Below, piece by piece: positions 18,901 through 26,624 of a stretch of DNA of 64,000 bases. Source of the DNA: Verrucomicrobiota bacterium (GTDB lineage Bacteria > Verrucomicrobiota > Verrucomicrobiia > Chthoniobacterales > SZAS-18); assembly GCA_018240025.1 (NCBI GenBank), contig JAFEGM010000009.1, positions 1 to 64,000 on the forward strand. Reading direction: 5' to 3'. Each line of letters starts with the position of its first letter. The first letter of the stretch is position 1. Made by a program: the position numbers and the translations under genes. The notes under the pieces were generated by a model. That model did not search any database. It worked only from the letters and a program-made list of their open reading frames with translations, and had not been told where the DNA came from.

Positions 18901-21900
18901 AACGGCACCGGCGGCTGGCAGGCGAACGCGCCCACGCCGGGCACGGCCAACAGCGCGAAGACGCTCGGGTCGGTCAGCACGCTCAAGGTCAACGAGTGGA
19001 TGGCCAATCCGCAGTACGGCTCGGATTGGTTCGAGCTCTACAACCCCGACGCCAATCCGGTCGCGCTGGCCGGGCTCTACCTCAGCGACACGCCTTCGAA
19101 CCCGACCAACACGCAGATTCCGCCGCTGTCCTTCATCGCCGGCCGCGGCCACACGCGCTTCTACGCCGACAACTCGACCGGCGGCAATCACTGCAATTTC
19201 GCCCTGGCGACGGGCGGCGAGAGTCTCGTGCTGACGGCTTCGAACGGCGCCACCGCCATCGACAGCGTGACCTTCGGGGCCCAGGCCCGCGACGTCTCGC
19301 AAGGCCGCTTGCCCGACGGCGGCGCGACCATCGTCTCCTTCAGCGGCCAGACCGCTTCGCCCGGCTACACCAACTGGGCGGCCAGCCCGGTGGTGATCAA
19401 CGAGGTGCTGGCGAATGCGACCTCGCCGTTCGAGGACGCCATCGAGCTCTACAACAACAGCGCGTCGGCCGTAAACGTGGGCGGCTGGTGGCTGAGCGAC
19501 GATCTCAATCAGCGGCAGAAGTACCAGATCCCCGCCAACACCATCATCCCGGCGGGCGGCTACCTCGTCCTCTACGAGGCGAGCTTCAACGCCGGCGCGA
19601 CGCCGTTCTCGCTCAGTGCGTTGGGCGATGAAGTCATCCTCTCGGCGGTCGATACCAACGGCGCGCTGACCGGCTACGGCTCGCTCGTGCGCTTCGGCGC
19701 CTCGGCCCCGAACGCCTCCTTCGGCCGCGTGGCGGCGACTGGACTCGGGCCGAGCAGCGGCGGGGCGGAATTCTGGCCGCAGAGCGCGCACACCTTCGGC
19801 CAGGACAATCCGGCCAACGTCGCCCAATTCCGCACCGGCGCCGGCGGGGCCAACGCGGCGCCGAAGATCGGACCGGTGGTGATCAACGAGGTCATGTACC
19901 ACCCGGTCGACGGCGCGGGCGGCGCCGACAATTCGCGCGACGAATTCGTGGAGCTCTACAACCCCGGCGCCACCGCACAGAGCCTGGCGGGCTGGCGATT
20001 GAAGGGCGACAGCGAGTACGTCTTCCCGGCCGGCGTGACGCTCGCCGCTGGCGCCTACGCGCTGGTGGTGTCGTTCGATCCCGCCGACACGACCACGCTC
20101 GCCGCCTTCCGCGCGGCCTACTCGCTCAACCCGAGCGTGCCGATCTTCGGTCCCTACTCGCCCAAGCTGGCCAACAACACGCATTCGGTCGAACTGGCGG
20201 AGCCGGGCACGGCCATCGGCGGATCGACGCCGTACTGGCTGGTCGACAAAGTGGAGTTCCGCGACGTCGCGCCCTGGCCCACTTCGCCCGACGGCACGGG
20301 CACCTCGCTGCAGCGGCAGAGCCTGAGCGTGATCGCCAACACCGCTGCGAACTGGAGCGGCGCGACGCCAACGCCGGGGGCGATCAACGTCGGCGTGGTC
20401 ACCGGCGTGAGCATTACCACCGCCTCGCCGCTGCCCGGCGGCACGGTCGGAGCGACTTACAGCACGAGCTTCGCCGCCACCGGCGGCACGCCGCCTTACA
20501 CATGGTCGATCACGGTCGGCTCGGTCCCGGGCCTGACCATGGCGACCGACGGCACGTTCAGCGGCACGCCGACCACGGCCGGCACGTTCACCTTCACCGC
20601 ACGGGCGCAGGATTCCGCCAGCGGCTCGGCCACCAAGTCGGTCGATGTGACGATCTCGCCGGCTCCGCTCGTCATCGCCTCGACCTCGCCGCTGCCGCAG
20701 GGCGCCATCGGCACGGCCTACAGCTTCACCTTCGTGGGCAGCGGTGGTACGCCACCCTACACGTGGTCGGTTCGCGGCGGCTCGTTCCCGCCCGGCCTTA
20801 CGCTCAATGGCGCGGGCTTGCTCAGCGGCACGCCGACCACCGCCGGCTCCTACACCGCCAGCGTGCGGCTGGCCGACAGCGGCGGCTTGGTCGTGAACCA
20901 GCCGTTCGACCTGGTCGTGCCGGTGCCGCCGCTGGTCGTCACCACGGCCTCGCCGTTGGTCAACGCGGAGCTGGGCTCGCCGTATTCGCAGGCCCTGACC
21001 GCCACGGGCGGGGTGCCGCCCTACAGCTGGATCGTCTCGGCCGGCGCACTGCCCGCTGGACTCTCGCTCGACACCGCGGGCGACGTCCTCGGCACGCCCA
21101 CCGCTTACGGCACCTTCAACTTCACCGCGCAGGTGACCGATTCCGCCAGCACCGTGACGAGCAAGGCGCTCGCCCTGACGGTGGCGCCGCCGCCGCTCGT
21201 GCTCGGACCGACCGCGCTGACCGGGGGCCATGTCGGCGATGCCTTCAGCGCGTCATTTACAGCCAACGGGGGCATCGCGCCCTACACCTTCGGCATCGTC
21301 GGCGGCGCGCTGCCCTCTGGGATTGCGCTGGATGCGTCGACCGGCGCCTTGAGCGGCAATTTCAGCGCCGCCGGCACGTTCACCTTCACCGCGCGGGTGA
21401 CGGACAACCTCGGCACGCAGACCACCCGCGGCTACACGGTCGTGGTGGAGGCGTTCGGCCCGCTGCATCACTTCACCTGGGACTACGTGCCGACCTCGGC
21501 GAATGCCGGCGCGCCCTTCGCGGTGCGGGTGACGGCGCGCGATGCCGGCGAGCGGGTGGTGACCAGCTACAACGGCCCGGTCACCTTCAGCGCCGCGAGC
21601 GGCAACGAGACCTATCGCTCGCCCATCCAGATCACCGAGTTGACCGACGGCGCCGAGCCGCAATTCGAGCTGCAGAACATCAGCGCCGCGGCGGTCGATG
21701 TGACCGGCTGGTTCGTCTACGTGGGCGATAGCCAGACCGACATCAACCTGCAGAATCCGGTCGTCTTCAATCTGCCGTCCGGCCCGCTGGCCGCCGGCGC
21801 GACGCTGCGCGTGTCGGGCTCCAATCTGCCCGGCCGCACCTACTTCGGCGGGCCGATCAACTGGACCGGCGCGGCCAACGGCGGGAAGGCGTGGGTCATG

Positions 21901-22737
21901 ATCTTCGATCCGACGTTCAATCTGCGTGATTTCTTCGTCACCGGCTGGAATGCGGCCGATCTGACCACCCTGAGCGTCGACGTGAACGGCGAGAGCATCC
22001 CGCCGACCGACCACTGGACCGGGAACGGCCTCGCGCCCGGCCTGCGCGCTCCGGCTGGCACGACGGTCGATTCCTGGCAGCGGATCGGCTCCTCGGACAA
22101 CGACACCGCCGGCGACTGGACCTGGCGGCATCTCAAAGACAACTCCGACGCCACCAGCTTCGGCGCGACGAACACCGGCCTCGCGCTGCCCTTCGCCGCG
22201 CCCGTGCCGCTGGCCGCCGCGCCCGCCAGTCTGACCCTGACCAACGGCGTCTTCGTCGGCAGCGTCACCGTCCAGGCCGCCTCGGCCAACGTGCGGCTCT
22301 ACGCGAGCGACAATGCCGGGCATCGCGGCGTCTCACTCCCGCTCACGGTCGGCAGCGCGCTGGCTGACAGCGACGGCGACGGCATGCCCGATGCGTGGGA
22401 GTCGGCCAACGGCCTGAATCCGGCCGTGAACGATGCCAGCGGCGATCTCGACGGCGATGGCGTCAGCAACCTGGCCGAATACCGCGCGGGAACCGATCCG
22501 CGCGATCCGGCCTCGCGTCTGCGCATCACGTCGCTGAGCGGTCCGAGCGCCGGCACGATCTCGCTCACCTGGAACGCCGTGCAGGGCCGCGCCTATCGCA
22601 TCGCGGTCAGCAGCGATCTGCAGACCTGGACCCCGGTCTCGGGCAGCGAGACCCTGGCCACTTCGACCGCCCCGCAGACGCTGATCGTGCCGAGCTCCGG
22701 CGCGCACCAATTCTTCCGGGTCGAAGTCGTGGATTGA
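15994..22737 (+). CDS. Giant secreted CotH / lamin-tail surface protein
   Basis: 2247 residues from a GTG start giving a signal peptide ('RLLAALAAAVLPLTASAQ'). Approximate layout: a lamin-tail domain (26-150); a CotH kinase-like domain (350-720) with 'HIRYHGSRYH', 'IEAQKINRLLGLPSSKM', 'WDDTGHNQFFWRR' and 'VRLGWDYDDVM'; four more lamin-tail domains beginning 'VLNEILASN', 'KVNEWMANP', 'VINEVLAN' and 'VINEVMYHP'; four He_PIG/Ig-like repeats ('GGTPPYTWS' ... 'GLLSGTPTTAG') near 1470-1815; a further lamin-tail-like stretch; and the C-terminal 'DSDGDGMPDAWESANGLNP' ... 'YRIAVSSDLQTW' module. CotH proteins of spores are protein kinases; secreted bacterial relatives are common in this phylum with unknown substrate. 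It is likely a surface or matrix protein. Confidence 0.88.
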   Translation: MNLPLSTRLLAALAAAVLPLTASAQIVLTEIHYHPVEEATFNTDGTPVFDLSDDIHEFVEIQNIGTGTVDLGGWTLAGGISYTFPTGTTIAPGAFRVIAKNPARLATVYGLDVATVLGAYTGKLGNNSDSVQVRDASGTTRDAVTYDSKFPWAGAADALGASDRFTGLNSADYQFKGRSLQRVSVTAASSDPANWLASPLSGPTPGSPQAVTRAVPKPVVVAQSYAQVSDGATIVRANQQVRIDCTYSSTASLSGVVVEYFVDDINSTSETRTSVAMTETPAGSGKYTATLPGQVDRSVVRYRFRANRGDGVETVSPRADDPQIAPIGASGALESWHGYFVTPARTSTRPIYDMLVSSAALTQLNTNITQNPPRTTTATATGLPRDTPFVAATAPLWNGTRHGVFAHNGVLYDVHIRYHGSRYHRAASNNSFKLHFPDHQLFKEQNSWFVTGHSAVFIEAQKINRLLGLPSSKMQQVDWYYNSNAVLVRSEQGEYGNEMLDEYHDLVQQLNPGSTKEARGELYKAVGNISSSQNNTEGPYTKADQAPMLANAGWTKIQRYDWTYALQSNTWKGPKPIQDLLESMWPARGDSPSAPNLNVTNTRAWFAANFDLDATLTSLALLEWMGIWDDTGHNQFFWRRANGKWVRLGWDYDDVMTTARQNQSIYSNESGVNTFNGPSWWKDSFFKAYRAEFNQRIWELTNSFFDPTNLTAEGLTNAASFATARRTYINGQLSALGTYTKPNRPTNSTPANGGIVVGATNLTASAFSHPATGTHVSSKWEIRRSTGNYEEPVVRVTSTASKTSFPIPFDQLTYGQTYFWRVTYLDNAGHPSVVSAETSFTWGTSSTTAGTLVLNEILASNRNTIQNGAGYPDYIELRNNGATAAVLDGMTLTDDPLVPAKFTFPAGTSIPAGGYLVVWADSDTAAPGLHTGFGLNDEGDQVLLLSGSTIVDSVSFGPQAPDLSIGRIVNGTGGWQANAPTPGTANSAKTLGSVSTLKVNEWMANPQYGSDWFELYNPDANPVALAGLYLSDTPSNPTNTQIPPLSFIAGRGHTRFYADNSTGGNHCNFALATGGESLVLTASNGATAIDSVTFGAQARDVSQGRLPDGGATIVSFSGQTASPGYTNWAASPVVINEVLANATSPFEDAIELYNNSASAVNVGGWWLSDDLNQRQKYQIPANTIIPAGGYLVLYEASFNAGATPFSLSALGDEVILSAVDTNGALTGYGSLVRFGASAPNASFGRVAATGLGPSSGGAEFWPQSAHTFGQDNPANVAQFRTGAGGANAAPKIGPVVINEVMYHPVDGAGGADNSRDEFVELYNPGATAQSLAGWRLKGDSEYVFPAGVTLAAGAYALVVSFDPADTTTLAAFRAAYSLNPSVPIFGPYSPKLANNTHSVELAEPGTAIGGSTPYWLVDKVEFRDVAPWPTSPDGTGTSLQRQSLSVIANTAANWSGATPTPGAINVGVVTGVSITTASPLPGGTVGATYSTSFAATGGTPPYTWSITVGSVPGLTMATDGTFSGTPTTAGTFTFTARAQDSASGSATKSVDVTISPAPLVIASTSPLPQGAIGTAYSFTFVGSGGTPPYTWSVRGGSFPPGLTLNGAGLLSGTPTTAGSYTASVRLADSGGLVVNQPFDLVVPVPPLVVTTASPLVNAELGSPYSQALTATGGVPPYSWIVSAGALPAGLSLDTAGDVLGTPTAYGTFNFTAQVTDSASTVTSKALALTVAPPPLVLGPTALTGGHVGDAFSASFTANGGIAPYTFGIVGGALPSGIALDASTGALSGNFSAAGTFTFTARVTDNLGTQTTRGYTVVVEAFGPLHHFTWDYVPTSANAGAPFAVRVTARDAGERVVTSYNGPVTFSAASGNETYRSPIQITELTDGAEPQFELQNISAAAVDVTGWFVYVGDSQTDINLQNPVVFNLPSGPLAAGATLRVSGSNLPGRTYFGGPINWTGAANGGKAWVMIFDPTFNLRDFFVTGWNAADLTTLSVDVNGESIPPTDHWTGNGLAPGLRAPAGTTVDSWQRIGSSDNDTAGDWTWRHLKDNSDATSFGATNTGLALPFAAPVPLAAAPASLTLTNGVFVGSVTVQAASANVRLYASDNAGHRGVSLPLTVGSALADSDGDGMPDAWESANGLNPAVNDASGDLDGDGVSNLAEYRAGTDPRDPASRLRITSLSGPSAGTISLTWNAVQGRAYRIAVSSDLQTWTPVSGSETLATSTAPQTLIVPSSGAHQFFRVEVVD

Positions 22738-23286
22738 AGTGGCGGAGTCCGGCTGGGTTCTCGAGAAGCGGCGACGACCTTTGGAGTGCGGCAGGAAGCA
22801 GGGAGCCTCCGGCGACCTGCGCGCCCTGCCGCTGTCGGGGGGAGTTGCGCGTGCGGCCGCAGTTTCGCGACCTTCTCCGGCCAGGCCGGCGCGGCGAGAT
22901 CGGTGTTAGCGGGTCTGCGTTGGCTTGGGCGTCGCAGCGAGCTGGGGCTTGCGCGCAGCGGTGAGGCGACCGTCGTGGGTGGTGCTGGGGGCTTACCTCG
23001 GCTGGAGCGTCGCAGCGAGTTGGAGATTGCGTCTTGGGTGCCGCAGCGAGCTGGAGCTCGCGCGCAGCGGTAAGGCGGCCGTCGTGGGTGGTGCCGGGGG
23101 GCTTACCTCGGCTGGGGCGTCGCAGCGAGTTGGCTCGCGCTCAGGGGCGTCGATGCGTCCTCGGCGGTGTACAACCTTGGGCGCCGGCAGACGCTCAGCG
23201 CAAAAGCGGCAGGGCAGGTCGCTGGAAGCTCCCCTTCCTGCCGCGCTCCATGGAAAGCGGCAGGTCGCTCGAAGCTCGGGTGGCGG
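22738..23286. repeat. Intergenic repeats between convergent genes
   Basis: Two diverged copies of an approximately 110 bp unit (about 22926-23036 and 23037-23140) share GCAGCGAGCTGG, GCGCGCAGCGGT, CGACCGTCGTGGGTGGTG / CGGCCGTCGTGGGTGGTG and GGGGCTTACCTCGGCTGG. A shorter pair based on AGCGGCAGG and CAGGTCGCTGGAAGCT / CAGGTCGCTCGAAGCT follows at about 23205-23275. I find no supported gene. It lies between the CotH gene and the convergent TonB receptor gene. Confidence 0.6.
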
Positions 23287-25395
23287 TCAGAACGCGGCGC
23301 GCAGGCCGACGGTCACGCCGCGGCCGGGGAGGGGAGTGACGTCCTTGAGGAAGCTCGAATGCACGCGCTGCTCGGCGTTGGTGAGGTTCGTGCCTTTCAC
23401 GAAGGCGGTCCAAGTCACCGCGCGGGTCTGGAACTCGTATTGCACCGAGGCGCTCAGATCGTCGTAGCCTTCCGTCGGTGTCTCGAACGCGGCCACGCGG
23501 TTTTGCCGGAAAATGTGGCGGTAGTCGATCCGCGCACTGAGCGCCTTCTGCCGATAGACCAGGCCGGCGCCGAGCCGCAGCGGGGGAATGCGCGGCAGGG
23601 CCTCGTTGGTCGAGCGGTTCTCGGCCCGCACGTAGTCGGCGCGCAGCTCGAGGTAGCAGACGCGCTCGCCCGGCGCGGTCGGCTTGACGGTCTTCGGATC
23701 GGCGACCTCGGCGGCCTTGGAGGTGGCGGTGCCGGCACGCTCGACGGTGACCGGCGCGAGCAGATGGATCTGGGCCTCGGCCTCGAAGCCCATGAAATCA
23801 GCCGGCAGGCCGGCGAAGCGGAAGACGGGCAGGTCGAACTCGTCGTTCACGAAGCGGGCGCCGCTGTTGGTCAGGTCGACGTACCCGCGGAAGCGGTAGT
23901 AGAACGCGCTGATCGACCCGGTGACGCGGCCGGTGCGCTTGCGCAGGCTGACGTCGAGCGCGAGCGAACGCTCCAGGCCAAGGCCGGGCGTGCCGACTTC
24001 GTACTGACCGGTGGCCAGGTGCGGGCCGTCGGCGAAGAGCTCCTGGCCGGTCGGCGGGCGCTGGGTGTAGCTGAGCGAGGCGGCCAGCGCGTAGTCGTCG
24101 TTCGGATTCCAAACCAGACCGAGCGAACCGCTGAAGGAATCGAAAGTCCGCCGCACGGCGAAGCGCGAATCCTCATCCTCGCGGTCGGCGAAAAGACTGC
24201 TTTTCACCACCGCCCGCTCGTAACGCGCGCCGAGTTCGAGCCGCACCGGGCCGAAGCGCCGGGCCTGGAAGAGGAAGAAGGCGAGATTGGTGGTGCGGGT
24301 GGGCTGCTGGAACGCCTCCTCTCCGAGCGCGGCGAAATTGCTGTGCTGCAACTGCGCGCCCAGGAGGCCCTCGAAGCCGGCCAGCGGCTCGTTGCGCAGT
24401 TCGAGGCGCGCTTCGTAGCCGCGATTCTTGAAGAGCGTGCCGACGCCTTCCTCGGCGCTGATCTCCTGGTGCCGGTAGCGTCCGACGGCGGCGGAGAAGC
24501 TTAGGGCCTTGAAGCCGGCGAAAGGCTGATCGAGCCGGCCGCTCACGTCGTAACGCGCCTGGTTGAGCTTGATCGAGACGCCCTCCTCGAACCCGGGCAC
24601 GCCGTAGAGCGAGCGATAGGCCGAGGCCGAGAAGCCGAGGTAGCCGCGCTTCCCGGCGTAGGAGAAGCCGCCGGCGATCTGCTTCGTGTCGAGCGCGCTG
24701 TCCGGCAGCGTGCCGCGGACTTCGTTCGGGAGCGGGTCGGCGGCCCGCAGCGCGGCGCTGCGGGCGAAGCCCGGGATCGCGTAGTCGTCGGCCTCGCGCG
24801 CCGAGGCATCGAGATGCCAGTTGAAGCCGCGGGAGCCGCCTTCGAACAGGCCCGCGACGGACCGTCCGTTGGTGGCGGAGGTGAACGAGCTTTCGATCGC
24901 CCCGGTCAGCGGCACCTCGATCGGCGCGCGCGGAATGCGGCTGCTGGTGGCGTTGACCACGCCGCCGACCGCGTTGGTGCCGTAGAGCAGGGCGGCCGGC
25001 CCGCGCAGGATCTCGATGCGGGTGAGGGCCAGCGGCTCGAGGCTGACGCCGTGGTCCGGGCTGGTGTTGGAAACGTCGAAGACGCCGGCGCCATCGGCCA
25101 GGATGCGGATGCGGTTGGAGTCGAGGCCGCGGATGATCGGGCGGCTCGCGCCAGGACCGTGCGAGGTCGAGCGTAGCCCGGGTTCGTCGGCCAGCGTTTC
25201 GCCCAGACTGCCCACCACCTTCGTCTGCAGCTCCGGCTGCTCCAGCGCCGTGATCGGCCGGGCCGCGTCGAAAATCGTGCCCGGGATGGCCGAGCCCGTC
25301 ACCGTCACGCGGTCGAACTCGCCCGGAGTCTGGGCGGTCAGGCGACTGGCGAGGCAAAGGCAGGCGGCAAGGGCGAAACGGGAAGGCGATACCAT
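23287..25395 (-). CDS. TonB-dependent outer-membrane receptor, ZnuD-like
   Basis: 702 residues: a signal peptide ('FALAACLCLASRLTAQ'), a plug domain and a 22-strand-type barrel ending in Phe ('VTVGLRAAF'). The plug carries 'RPIIRGLDSNRIRILADGAG', 'SPDHGVSLEPLALTRIEILR' and 'GPAALLYGTNAVGGVVN', closest to what I recall of the zinc receptor ZnuD. A divalent-metal or metallophore substrate is therefore plausible but unproven. It would draw energy from TonB/ExbBD, none of which is in the window. It is the first gene on its transcript, with paired dyads immediately before the start that suggest metal-responsive control. Confidence 0.88.
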   Translation of the reverse strand: MVSPSRFALAACLCLASRLTAQTPGEFDRVTVTGSAIPGTIFDAARPITALEQPELQTKVVGSLGETLADEPGLRSTSHGPGASRPIIRGLDSNRIRILADGAGVFDVSNTSPDHGVSLEPLALTRIEILRGPAALLYGTNAVGGVVNATSSRIPRAPIEVPLTGAIESSFTSATNGRSVAGLFEGGSRGFNWHLDASAREADDYAIPGFARSAALRAADPLPNEVRGTLPDSALDTKQIAGGFSYAGKRGYLGFSASAYRSLYGVPGFEEGVSIKLNQARYDVSGRLDQPFAGFKALSFSAAVGRYRHQEISAEEGVGTLFKNRGYEARLELRNEPLAGFEGLLGAQLQHSNFAALGEEAFQQPTRTTNLAFFLFQARRFGPVRLELGARYERAVVKSSLFADREDEDSRFAVRRTFDSFSGSLGLVWNPNDDYALAASLSYTQRPPTGQELFADGPHLATGQYEVGTPGLGLERSLALDVSLRKRTGRVTGSISAFYYRFRGYVDLTNSGARFVNDEFDLPVFRFAGLPADFMGFEAEAQIHLLAPVTVERAGTATSKAAEVADPKTVKPTAPGERVCYLELRADYVRAENRSTNEALPRIPPLRLGAGLVYRQKALSARIDYRHIFRQNRVAAFETPTEGYDDLSASVQYEFQTRAVTWTAFVKGTNLTNAEQRVHSSFLKDVTPLPGRGVTVGLRAAF

Positions 25396-25397
25396 TC

Positions 25398-25438
25398 CGC
25401 AAGTAGATTGCGTTTACGATTCATGCAAGCGGATTGCA
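25398..25438 (-). promoter_or_regulatory. Paired operator-like dyads before the TonB receptor
   Basis: On the minus strand, TGCAATCCGCTTGCA (25424-25438) and CGCAATCTACTTGCG (25398-25412) are two copies of a palindromic GCAA-N5-TTGC motif. They agree at 11 of 15 positions and lie 26 bp centre to centre; the second ends 2 bp before the start codon. This looks like a tandem repressor site. A Fur/Zur-family regulator is an inference from the type of gene controlled. Confidence 0.6.
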
Positions 25439-25534
25439 GAAACAAGCCGTGGCCGCCGCGGTCGACCGGGGGCGGCGCAAGTGCATTCGCCGTCAACTGT
25501 AGCCTGTCGGACCGCGCCGTCCGGGCGTGATCAC

Positions 25535-25613
25535 AAGAAGGCTAGAAGGCCAGGGCTCCAGAGTGGTCTGGGTTGCTCTGGCCGTCTGGCCTTCTGGCTT
25601 TTTCGTCGCTGGC
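25535..25613. terminator. Hairpin downstream of the small secreted-protein gene
   Basis: GGCTAGAAGGCCAG and CTGGCCTTCTGGC are an inverted repeat (10 bp core) with a loop that includes CCAGAGTGGTCTGG. It lies just beyond the stop of the minus-strand gene at 25651 and before the TonB receptor promoter region. A T-run (CTTTTTC) follows only on the plus strand, so its direction of action is uncertain. Confidence 0.45.
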
Positions 25614-25650
25614 GTCCAGCACGCATCCAGCCACGAGTTTTCAGATCGCC

Positions 25651-26592
25651 CTAAGGCTTCGTGACCTGCACGCGATAGAAGCGCTTCGCGCCGGTGGCAC
25701 CGAGATCGGTCACGGTGCGTTCCTGGCCGTTGTCGGAAGTGGTGAGGTTGGTCAGGGTCTGCCAGTTGCCGAGCGCGAGATCGGTCGCGAACTGGACCAC
25801 GTAGGTGCGGTCGGTCAGGCGCGGGCTGAAGATGATGCGCTTCTGCGTGGGTTGCCCGGGCACGGCCTCGTCGCGCAGGGCGAAGCGCGAGCCGGCCTGG
25901 TTCGGCACGGTGCCGGCGGTGTATTCGAAGAGATTGTTCTGCCCGTCGCCGTCGACATCGACCGTGGGCCCGGCCTGCGGATTGTTCAGGCCGAAGTACT
26001 GCACCTGCCAGGCGTCGTCGATTCCGTCGCCCGCATAGGTGCCGAAGTTGTCGAGGTTGCTGTTGACCACGTTGAGCGTCAGCTGCTGCGCGACGCCCGC
26101 GTAGGTCGCCTGAACCGAGGCCGAGGTGTCCTGATAGACGACGCCGGCGGTGGCGAGACCGGCGCTGGAGATGGCACTGAGCGGCCCCGTCACGATGCTC
26201 CACGTGAAAGCGCTGTTGCCCAGCGTGAGCGTGCTGCCGTCGTCGAGGACGGCCGTCGCGTTGACCTGCCGGTTGGCCGTCTCGTTGACGTTGGCATTGG
26301 CGACCGCCAGCGAGAGGCTCGCCACATCGAAGAGCTGGCCGGCGTAGCCGTGTTTGGCCGTCAGCGCGGGTGTGGTCACCGTCGAGAGGCCGGCCAGGCC
26401 GCCGATGGTGGCGTCGTTCGTGTACACCCCGCCCGAGGTGCGGCGTCCGCCGCCGTCGACCACCTCCGCGGCCACGCTGTAGTTGGCGGAACTGCGCACG
26501 TCGGCCGGCAGCGCTGCAGGCGTCAAGCCGAGCAATGCCAGCGCCAGCATTCGGCCGGTCGGGTTCAGATCGTTCATCGCATTCGCATTCAT
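25651..26592 (-). CDS. Secreted protein with verrucomicrobial C-terminal module
   Basis: 313 residues from the ATG at 26592 (a second in-frame ATG at 26577 is possible). The signal peptide 'RMLALALLGLTPAALPADV' leads to 'SSANYSVAAEVVDGGGRR' and 'TSGGVYTNDATIGGLAG', a beta-rich start seen in several verrucomicrobial exported proteins. An Ig-like stretch follows. The C-terminal module is 'DDAWQVQYFGLNNP', 'DVDGDGQNNLFEYTAGTVP', 'YVVQFATDLALGNW', 'RFYRVQV'. It starts 32 bases after the stop of the upstream kelch gene, so it is probably the last gene of that operon. Function unknown. Confidence 0.8.
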   Translation of the reverse strand: MNANAMNDLNPTGRMLALALLGLTPAALPADVRSSANYSVAAEVVDGGGRRTSGGVYTNDATIGGLAGLSTVTTPALTAKHGYAGQLFDVASLSLAVANANVNETANRQVNATAVLDDGSTLTLGNSAFTWSIVTGPLSAISSAGLATAGVVYQDTSASVQATYAGVAQQLTLNVVNSNLDNFGTYAGDGIDDAWQVQYFGLNNPQAGPTVDVDGDGQNNLFEYTAGTVPNQAGSRFALRDEAVPGQPTQKRIIFSPRLTDRTYVVQFATDLALGNWQTLTNLTTSDNGQERTVTDLGATGAKRFYRVQVTKP

Positions 26593-26624
26593 AGAGTTCG
26601 CACGCTGGGTGGTGAGCCTTCTTC

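Noticed and set aside
16051-21231. A 1726-residue open frame antisense to the CotH gene
   Set aside because: Same reasoning: biased composition and no recognisable family, while the plus-strand frame has several clear domains.
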